Assembly: GCF_019249245.1 (NCBI RefSeq)
Contig: NZ_JAESDK010000021.1
Span: 1-64,000, forward strand
Direction: 5' to 3'
DNA: 64,000 nt
Source of the DNA: Alteromonas lipotrueiana
GTDB lineage: Bacteria; Pseudomonadota; Gammaproteobacteria; Enterobacterales; Alteromonadaceae
Shown in pieces: positions 56,698 to 64,000 of the stretch. How positions within the stretch are numbered: position 1 is the stretch's first letter; each line of letters starts with the position of its first letter. The notes under the pieces are model-generated. The model was given only the letters and a program-made list of their open reading frames with translations, was not told the origin of the DNA and searched no databases. The position numbers were made by a program, and so were the translations under genes.

Positions 56698-57070
56698 TAT
56701 ATACCTCAAAGTTTGCGGTAAACTTACCGTAATTAGTCCGTTTGGTACGTTATCAGCCAGCAACTGCTGGTCACAAACGCTTCGACTGGCACCTTTCACT
56801 GTAGGGCTGCTCAGCTACGATTTTATGCACTTCCCGCCTCGCCCCATAACGGACCAGCGTACATCTAACATCAGCGAACCCGACAAAAAATGCCGCGTTC
56901 AATAGTATAAGGGCGAATATTTTAGTTACAAGTCATACCATTGTCTTTACCTGCTAACTCAGCTTTATACCGTGTATTAACACTGGGACTGAAAATCCCG
57001 GTCGTGCCTTAGTTAAAAACACTGGTAAACTTAATCTATCGACTTTTCTTTTAACACCAGGTTCATTTTA
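56698..57070. other. divergent control region of icd and rluE
   Basis: About 370 bases. A palindrome CGGTAAACTTACCG (56716-56729) lies just upstream of the icd start and could be an operator or part of the leader. The rest holds the two promoters; no ORF or RNA gene recognised. Confidence 0.4.
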
Positions 57071-57622
57071 ATGCCCACGCCCCCGTCTACTGTCATTCTG
57101 TTTAATAAACCTTTTAATGTGCTCTCTCAGTTTACTGACGGCGAAGGACGTGCCACGCTTAAAGATTACGTTCCTATACCCGAAGTTTACGCAGCTGGGC
57201 GGCTTGACCGGGACTCAGAAGGGCTTTTGATTCTCACCAACAATGGCAAATTACAGCACAAGCTGGCCAATCCTGAAGCAAAAACAAGTAAAACTTATTG
57301 GGCCCAGGTTGAAGGTGATATTACCGATGAAGCGCTGTTGAATTTAAATACCGGCGTAGAATTAAAAGATGGGCTTACTGCGCCGGCTAAAGTAAAAAGA
57401 ATGGCTGAGCCCCAGGTGTGGCAACGAACCCCGCCCGTTCGCTTTCGCCAGCATATTCCCACTTCGTGGATAAGCCTGACAATAACTGAAGGTCGCAACC
57501 GGCAGGTTCGCCGCATGACGGCCCATGTTGGCTTCCCTACTTTGCGATTAATTCGTTACCGGGTGGGTAACTGGACTATTGATGGTATTGATAACGGTGA
57601 GTTTGTTCAATTCACCTTATGA
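57071..57622 (+). CDS. rluE: 23S rRNA pseudouridine(2457) synthase
   Basis: A 183-residue RluE/RsuA-family enzyme without an S4 domain, as is normal for Rlu[15 protein letters not shown] opens it; [21 protein letters not shown] carries the catalytic Asp; [35 protein letters not shown] is the conserved second half. It modifies U2457 of 23S rRNA. Divergent from icd, as in E. coli and relatives. Confidence 0.93.
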   Translation: MPTPPSTVILFNKPFNVLSQFTDGEGRATLKDYVPIPEVYAAGRLDRDSEGLLILTNNGKLQHKLANPEAKTSKTYWAQVEGDITDEALLNLNTGVELKDGLTAPAKVKRMAEPQVWQRTPPVRFRQHIPTSWISLTITEGRNRQVRRMTAHVGFPTLRLIRYRVGNWTIDGIDNGEFVQFTL

Positions 57623-57764
57623 CCCAGAACCTTGCAGTCGAATTTCTGAACGCGGCATAATGTAGTACAAGAAAGTATTATTGTTAGCGTAGGTTACCGC
57701 GCCATTGAGTGTGTCAAGCAGCGTATTTTCTGCTAGAATTCGCGACTTTTGATTTAACAGTGTT

Positions 57765-58904
57765 ATGAGTGAAGAGAATACGGTGACAGAACCCCTTTCC
57801 AGCCCTAAAGCCCCTGCACAACAAAAAGTCATCGTCGGCATGTCTGGCGGTGTCGATTCCTCGGTATCAGCTTATCTGCTGCTTCAGCAAGGATATCAGG
57901 TAGAAGGCCTGTTTATGAAAAACTGGGAAGAAGACGATAATGATGAGTACTGCGCGGCGGCCGAAGATCTTGCAGACGCGCAAGCCGTGGCTGATAAACT
58001 TGGAATTCACCTTCATACCATAAATTTTGCCGCTGAATACTGGGATAACGTGTTTGAATATTTTCTTGCCGAATACAAGGCAGGTCGCACGCCTAACCCG
58101 GATATCATGTGCAACAAAGAAATAAAATTTAAAGCATTTTTAGAATTTGCCGCCGAAGATTTAGGTGCTGATTACATTGCTACCGGCCACTATGTACAGC
58201 GCCGTAATGTAGATCAAAAATGGCAAATGTTGCGGGGTCTGGACAACAATAAAGACCAAAGTTATTTTTTGTATACCCTGAGTCATGAGCATATTGGCAA
58301 AACATTATTCCCGGTAGGCAACCTGGAAAAACCTGAAGTACGTCGTATTGCTGAAGAGCAGGGATTGGTAACAGCAGATAAAAAAGATTCAACCGGTATC
58401 TGTTTTATTGGCGAGCGTAAATTTAAAGACTTTCTAGCCCGTTACTTACCAGCACAGCCAGGTGATATAGAAACCGCGGAAGGCCAGACTATTGGCCGTC
58501 ATGAAGGTCTGATGTATCACACATTAGGGCAACGTAAGGGTTTACATATTGGCGGTATGGCTGAATTTGGCGAAGACCCCTGGTATGTCGTCGACAAAGA
58601 TGTGGCGCGTAATGTATTAATTGTTGGTCAGGGCGCCGACCACCCGCGCTTATATTCTAACGGGCTGGTTGCCAACCAGCTTCACTGGGTTAACCGTCAG
58701 CCATTAACCGATACCCTTAAGGCTACGGTAAAAACCCGTTACCGTCAGCAGGACATTGCCTGCACCATTCGGCCCACCGGCGATGACGAGATTACGGTTA
58801 CCTTTGATGAACCGCAAAAGGCGGTCACCCCCGGCCAGTCTGCCGTATTTTATTTAAATGAAGTGTGTCTGGGCGGCGCTATTATTGAGAGTTATATTCG
58901 CTGA
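57765..58904 (+). CDS. mnmA: tRNA-specific 2-thiouridylase
   Basis: A 379-residue MnmA that thiolates U34 of Lys, Glu and Gln tRNAs. [19 protein letters not shown] is the PP-loop; [17 protein letters not shown] holds the first catalytic Cys; [15 protein letters not shown] the second; [20 protein letters not shown] the central domain. The first 20 residues are a nonconserved leader; a GTG at residue 7 is an alternative start. First gene of mnmA-hflD-purB, with hflD overlapping by one base. Confidence 0.96.
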   Translation: MSEENTVTEPLSSPKAPAQQKVIVGMSGGVDSSVSAYLLLQQGYQVEGLFMKNWEEDDNDEYCAAAEDLADAQAVADKLGIHLHTINFAAEYWDNVFEYFLAEYKAGRTPNPDIMCNKEIKFKAFLEFAAEDLGADYIATGHYVQRRNVDQKWQMLRGLDNNKDQSYFLYTLSHEHIGKTLFPVGNLEKPEVRRIAEEQGLVTADKKDSTGICFIGERKFKDFLARYLPAQPGDIETAEGQTIGRHEGLMYHTLGQRKGLHIGGMAEFGEDPWYVVDKDVARNVLIVGQGADHPRLYSNGLVANQLHWVNRQPLTDTLKATVKTRYRQQDIACTIRPTGDDEITVTFDEPQKAVTPGQSAVFYLNEVCLGGAIIESYIR

Positions 58905-59527
58905 TGCTTGATCCAAAAATAGAACAACATCTAGCTCTGGCCGGTGTTTGTCAGGCTGCAGCTTTAGTTAAACAAATTGCCCGTACCGGAAGCGTAGACC
59001 GGGATGCTTTTGAAGCCAGTATGTCAAGCATACTGGTCACCGACCCCGAAAGTCCGCAGCATGTTTTTGGAAGTCTGGGTAACTTAAAGATAGGTTACCA
59101 AACCTTGCTGGCACAACTGTCAGATAAATCAACGACCAAAGATACTGAGCTAACCCGTTATATTGCCAGTTTGCTGGGACTGGAGCGAAAACTGGCCGCT
59201 AAACCCGATGCTATGAGTACTTTAGGCGACCGAATTTCTCATGTTCAGCGCCAGTTAGAACACGTTAATTTTGATAACAGCCAAATTGTGGGTTCGCTGG
59301 CCAGTATTTACTCGGACATTGTCAGCCCCCTGGCCCCCCGTATTCAGGTGGCGGGTAACCCCGATCACCTTAGCCAGCCAGTCAATCAGCACCGTGTACG
59401 GGCTTTGTTGTTAGCCGGTGTGCGTGCAGCCGTTATGTGGCGACAAATGGGCGGTAAACGTCGCCAAATTTTGCTAAATCGAAAAAGTATTGTCACCAGT
59501 GCCAGTCAGGCATTGCGATTAATTTAA
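58904..59527 (+). CDS. hflD: HflD, high-frequency lysogenisation protein homologue
   Basis: A 207-residue all-helical HflD (YcfC). LALAGVCQAAALVKQIARTGSV, FGSLGNLKIGYQTLLAQL, RYIASLLGLERKLAAKP and RALLLAGVRAAVMWRQMGGKRRQILLNR match the family. In E. coli it is a membrane-associated protein that binds phage lambda CII; its host role is unknown. Sits in the conserved mnmA-hflD-purB order. Confidence 0.95.
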   Translation: MLDPKIEQHLALAGVCQAAALVKQIARTGSVDRDAFEASMSSILVTDPESPQHVFGSLGNLKIGYQTLLAQLSDKSTTKDTELTRYIASLLGLERKLAAKPDAMSTLGDRISHVQRQLEHVNFDNSQIVGSLASIYSDIVSPLAPRIQVAGNPDHLSQPVNQHRVRALLLAGVRAAVMWRQMGGKRRQILLNRKSIVTSASQALRLI

Positions 59528-59535
59528 AAATGTGA

Positions 59536-60921
<1,386 letters not shown>

Positions 60922-60932
60922 ATAAAACATCG

Positions 60933-60965
60933 ACGCCAGCTTTTTCAACAATGAATTACTGGCGT
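60933..60965 (+). terminator. hairpin after purB
   Basis: ACGCCAG and CTGGCGT form a 7-base stem with a 19-base loop 12 bases past the purB stop; tail TGCTTTAA is only weakly T-rich. Confidence 0.6.
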
Positions 60966-61027
60966 TGCTTTAACTAAGCCGTTCACGGGTTTTGGCTCAT
61001 TAGCGAAACAGCGCAGGTATTTCATGA

Positions 61028-62229
61028 TTGCCTTACCGGTTGTTATGGACAATATTAGCTGTGAACGTTAACGGTCAAAACCAATCCACATTATTCTTCA
61101 GGTTAGTTGCGAGTACATACATTGCAACTGGCAACGCTTTATCCTTTTTCAGTGGTGTTGGTTATTTTTTTGCGACCCATAACCATTTCATTTCCTGGCC
61201 TTTGGGTGTTTTGTTCACTACCTTTGGTAGCTTGAGCCCGGCCCTACTTAAACCGGCCGTAAAACCTGCCCGCCCACCATTTTTAATGGCTACTCTGTCT
61301 TTGCTTATTTTAGTCACATCACTATGGAAACAGGACATTGGTTTACCCTATCTTTTAGTGCTCTTTATTTTTTGGGGTAGTTGGTTATTCACCGCTAGCG
61401 AAATGCGTGTACGGCGTTTGGCGCAAAGTGTGTGCCTGGCAGGTGGCTTTTGTTCTAAGGTAAGTCTATTGCTCCAGTTGCGAGTTGCACTATCCCTTGT
61501 TGTGGGTATTGGTATAGGTTACCAGGCAATAGGCAAAGTGGTCAGTATATTGTCACGTTCTGTTGTCTGGGGTTTTCACCTTAGCCTCTGGTATTGCCCG
61601 TTGTTATATTCCCGAAATGGTTCGTTGAAACAATGACGTCATTTAACCCCCCACAAGAATACGACAACGTCAGCGTTTTATTTGCCGACTTCAAAGGCTA
61701 CACCCAACTGTATACAAGCCTTTCAGATGCAGAAGTTGTAAGACTGCTCGACTCGTTTTATCGGCAGGTCGATGCGCTGACCCTGCGCTTTGATGTAGAA
61801 AAAATTAAAACCAATGGCGATCAGTACATCGCAACCAGCAAGATGGAATCTGCTTTGTTTTTGCCGCAGTTTCACCCCAACCGGGGCGCATCAAATCTGT
61901 GTCTTTTTGCGTTCGCAATCATCGGGGTAACAAACCGGCTAGCAATTGAGTACGAATGTGACATCGCGATAAGAATTGGCATTGCCTCCGGCCCCATTAT
62001 AGGAGGGATGATTGGGTTGCATAAACCCAGCTTCGATATATGGGGAAAAACCGTCAATATGGCCGCCCGGCTTGAACAACACAGTCGCGCCAACAGAATA
62101 TCGGTATGCACGCTTACCGCTCGCCTGTTAAGCCATCAACAAAGTGGCTTTGAACCGGGACCCGAAATTTTATTATGCAACCAGTATAAAGCGTACGAGC
62201 TGCGCAAAACTCACCAGAATTTTGTATAA
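61028..62229 (+). pseudogene. frameshifted membrane class III adenylate/guanylate cyclase
   Basis: Two overlapping frames make one broken gene. The first (61028-61636) gives about 180 residues with five or six hydrophobic spans. Near 61556-61566 the family-like sequence jumps frame and continues as LLSGVFTLASGIARCYIPEMV, then jumps again near 61617 to VETMTSFNPPQEYDNVSVLF. The last part (61633-62229) is a full cyclase domain: VLFADFKGYTQLY with the first metal Asp, KIKTNGDQYIATS with the second, IRIGIASGPIIGGMIG, and WGKTVNMAARLEQ. The catalytic residues survive, so a soluble cyclase might still be made from ATG 61633. Two sequencing errors are the other explanation. Confidence 0.65.
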
Positions 62230-62268
62230 TCTCGGCCCATAAATGTTTTTTATTTCCAGGTTCAGGGT

Positions 62269-63408
62269 TTGTATTCACTTCAATTAGATGTGGTCTCATT
62301 TTTACGAGACTATTGGCAGCAGCAACCTTTAGTCATTCGCCAGGGTTTTTTGAACTTTGTCGACCTTTTAGACGAGCACGACCTGGCAGGATTAAGCGAG
62401 TTAGACGAAGTAGATAGTCGCATAATTCAACACCACCAAAAGCAATGGCACGTTAGCCATGGTCCTTTTGATGATTTTTCAAAAGTGTGTAACGGGCAAT
62501 GGACTTTATTGGTGCAAGGTGTTGACCGGTATATTGGTGACGCTTCTGAATTAATCGAAGCATTTAACTTTGTACCTTACTGGCGCATGGATGATTTGAT
62601 GGTGAGTTACGCCTCCCCCGGCGCAGGCGTGGGCCCGCATCTTGATCAATACGATGTCTTTTTGGTGCAAGGTAAAGGCCGGCGCCGGTGGAAGGTAGGT
62701 AAACCTGGCAACCATACGCCTGCGTTTGTACATCCCCAGATAGCGCAAATAGAGCCTTTTGAAGCATTGATAAATGTTGTGCTTGAGCCCGGTGATATCT
62801 TGTATGTACCCCCAGGCTGGCCTCATGAAGGGGTTGCAGAAGAAAACTGTCTTACTTATTCGGTGGGATTCAGAGCGCCTGATCAACAACAACTTATTAA
62901 TGCCCTTCCTGATATCTTTGATGAAGATAATACGACGAATGTTCGTTATACCGATGCGGCCCGCCAGCACAGCGATCATCCTTCGAAGATCAGCCGTTCT
63001 GAAATAACCACCCTCAAATCGATGATTTTAGATGTTGTGACCCAGCCTCAGTGGGAACAGGCGCTGATGCGATTGTTGAGTGATCAGCAGCTCAGTACGC
63101 AAACGCCGTCTACATTAATGCAATGCCAGCAGTTAGCAGAATCGTTAGACAACGGTGATGAGTATGTACGCATTCCTGCTTGTCGGCCACTTTTCAGCGA
63201 TTGCGCTTTTTCATCTGAGTTTTGTTTTTATATCAATGGTGAAGCCTTTACTTATGGTGGTGAAAACCTTGAAGCATTATTGATTTTGTTGAAAGGTGAC
63301 CCAATAAATAATATATTCGTAAAACATTATAAGCCAGATGATGCATTTTTTGAGCTTTTAACGACACTGATAAACAAGGGCTATTGGGAGCAAACGGAAG
63401 ACTTCTGA
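62269..63408 (+). CDS. roxA: ribosomal oxygenase RoxA (YcfD-like, uL16 arginine hydroxylase)
   Basis: A 379-residue JmjC-fold, iron(II)/2-oxoglutarate-dependent oxygenase; E. coli YcfD hydroxylates an Arg of ribosomal protein uL16. YWQQQPLVIRQGF opens; MVSYASPGAGVGPHLDQYDVF carries the HxD iron pair; YVPPGWPHEGVAEENCLTYSVGFRAP carries the third His. The C-terminal winged-helix-like domain ends the protein. The inferred start is TTG 62269 (YSLQLDVVSFL), with AGG elements just before; no better ATG is in frame near. Length equals the family. Confidence 0.93.
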   Translation: MYSLQLDVVSFLRDYWQQQPLVIRQGFLNFVDLLDEHDLAGLSELDEVDSRIIQHHQKQWHVSHGPFDDFSKVCNGQWTLLVQGVDRYIGDASELIEAFNFVPYWRMDDLMVSYASPGAGVGPHLDQYDVFLVQGKGRRRWKVGKPGNHTPAFVHPQIAQIEPFEALINVVLEPGDILYVPPGWPHEGVAEENCLTYSVGFRAPDQQQLINALPDIFDEDNTTNVRYTDAARQHSDHPSKISRSEITTLKSMILDVVTQPQWEQALMRLLSDQQLSTQTPSTLMQCQQLAESLDNGDEYVRIPACRPLFSDCAFSSEFCFYINGEAFTYGGENLEALLILLKGDPINNIFVKHYKPDDAFFELLTTLINKGYWEQTEDF

Positions 63409-63445
63409 AGCAGTTAGCCGATATCACACGCAGGGACTGCGAGTT

Positions 63446-63922
63446 ATGATACGGGCGTATATTATGGTTTTTTTGGTGGAGAAAGTAGACTGGTCGAGCG
63501 CAAGTCAGCGTTTAATTGAATTACGTGAAAAAGTTTTTATTCTGGAATGGCAAGTGCCACGTGAATGTGAATTTGACGAACTTGACCGACAGGCAGTACA
63601 TATTATTTTAAGCAACCAAAAGGGCGAGGCTATTGCTACAGCCCGGCTTACCCAAGACGGCGAAATAGGCCGCGTAGCCATTCGCATTGGCTACCGAAAC
63701 CTGACAGTTTACAAAAAAATATTCAGTGTACTTGTTGAACATGCGCGGCAAAATAACATTCAGCGCATTGCGCTTAGCTGCAACATAGCCAGTGTAGATC
63801 ACCATACGCGGTTAGGTTTCAGACCTACCGGCCAGGCTTTTATGGAGGCAGGCGTAGCCCGCCAGATTATGAGCTGCCCTATTGGCCGGTTTAAACTGCC
63901 GGATGTTACCCAATTGCACTAG
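63446..63922 (+). CDS. GNAT-family N-acetyltransferase
   Basis: A 158-residue acetyltransferase of the ElaA/YjcF-like group: VDWSSASQRLIELREKVFILEWQVP, a DELDRQAVHIIL strand, AIATARLTQDGEIGRVAIR with the acetyl-CoA strand, and the end IALSCNIASVDHHTRLGFRPTG. It should transfer acetyl from acetyl-CoA to an unknown small substrate. The true start may be the ATG at 63464 or a later codon, as the first residues (MIRAYI) look nonconserved. It follows roxA by 37 bases. The substrate cannot be told from sequence. Confidence 0.82.
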   Translation: MIRAYIMVFLVEKVDWSSASQRLIELREKVFILEWQVPRECEFDELDRQAVHIILSNQKGEAIATARLTQDGEIGRVAIRIGYRNLTVYKKIFSVLVEHARQNNIQRIALSCNIASVDHHTRLGFRPTGQAFMEAGVARQIMSCPIGRFKLPDVTQLH

Positions 63923-64000
63923 TTATCAAGCAAAGACAGTAGCTGCTGTAACGGATGCTTTGGCTTAAATCCGTCAATTCTGTTTACCTGAGAGCGACAA
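63919..64000 (-). CDS. C-terminal end of an unidentified gene (partial)
   Basis: The minus-strand frame ending in TAG at 63919-63921 stays open to the window edge and reads CRSQVNRIDGFKPKHPLQQL then LSLLDN. The composition looks coding and it converges with the GNAT gene with the stop codons overlapping. Only 26 codons are visible, so no identity is offered. Confidence 0.35.
   Translation of the reverse strand, partial: CRSQVNRIDGFKPKHPLQQLLSLLDN

Overview
The window looks like chromosomal DNA of a marine gammaproteobacterium of the Alteromonadales (Alteromonas or a close relative). I base this on protein families and gene order, not on a database search: a monomeric NADP isocitrate dehydrogenase facing cspD-clpS-clpA-infA-bpt-aat-trxB, mnmA-hflD-purB, the YeaC/DUF349 operon, and a HexR-controlled zwf-pgl-edd-glk-eda operon beside pykA. 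No rRNA, tRNA, CRISPR array or prophage was seen.

Layout. 1-6000: a YqhA-type membrane protein, a small unknown, a frameshifted membrane gene, a GGDEF diguanylate cyclase, then ansA overlapping a DUF2797 gene. 6400-14600 is an accessory region. It opens with an integron-type cassette array (about 6570-10648) that has at least three well-folded attC sites and one degenerate one, but no integrase gene in the window (a CALIN-like array). The cassettes carry a lipoprotein, a YefM-YoeB toxin-antitoxin pair, a small membrane protein and a reversed VapBC pair. An IS1111-group (IS110 family) element with a broken transposase sits 14 bp past one attC junction. Next come a very large, GC-rich multi-PAS hybrid histidine kinase and the decayed remains of an AAA/ABC-type ATPase gene.

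14794-26300 returns to core genes: a four-gene overlapping operon (zinc-ribbon protein, YeaC, DUF349 protein, small protein), a sodium:alanine symporter, an M14 carboxypeptidase, a membrane thioredoxin-like protein, a long-form GAPDH, msrB and gnd. 26486-43941 is a carbohydrate block. malQ-glgB-glgX handle alpha-glucans; gapA and a hexose-6-phosphate mutarotase follow; the Entner-Doudoroff operon runs zwf-pgl-edd-glk-eda; hexR and pykA close it. Near-consensus HexR boxes lie upstream of zwf and pykA, and a weaker one lies between malQ and gapA, so one sugar-phosphate-sensing repressor probably coordinates glucose entry, the Entner-Doudoroff route and lower glycolysis.

44018-64000 is housekeeping: a nitroreductase, sppA, a SprT-like protease, YfbV, trxB, then the complete N-degron set (aat and bpt tag proteins, clpS recognises them, clpA unfolds them) around infA. 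cspD, icd, rluE, mnmA, hflD and purB follow, then a class III adenylate cyclase gene broken by frameshifts, the ribosomal oxygenase roxA and a GNAT acetyltransferase.

The most interesting parts are the integrase-less cassette array, the IS element beside an attC with an RBS-masking inverted repeat, and several decayed genes visible only by reading across frames. Some frameshifts lie in short T runs and could be sequencing errors.
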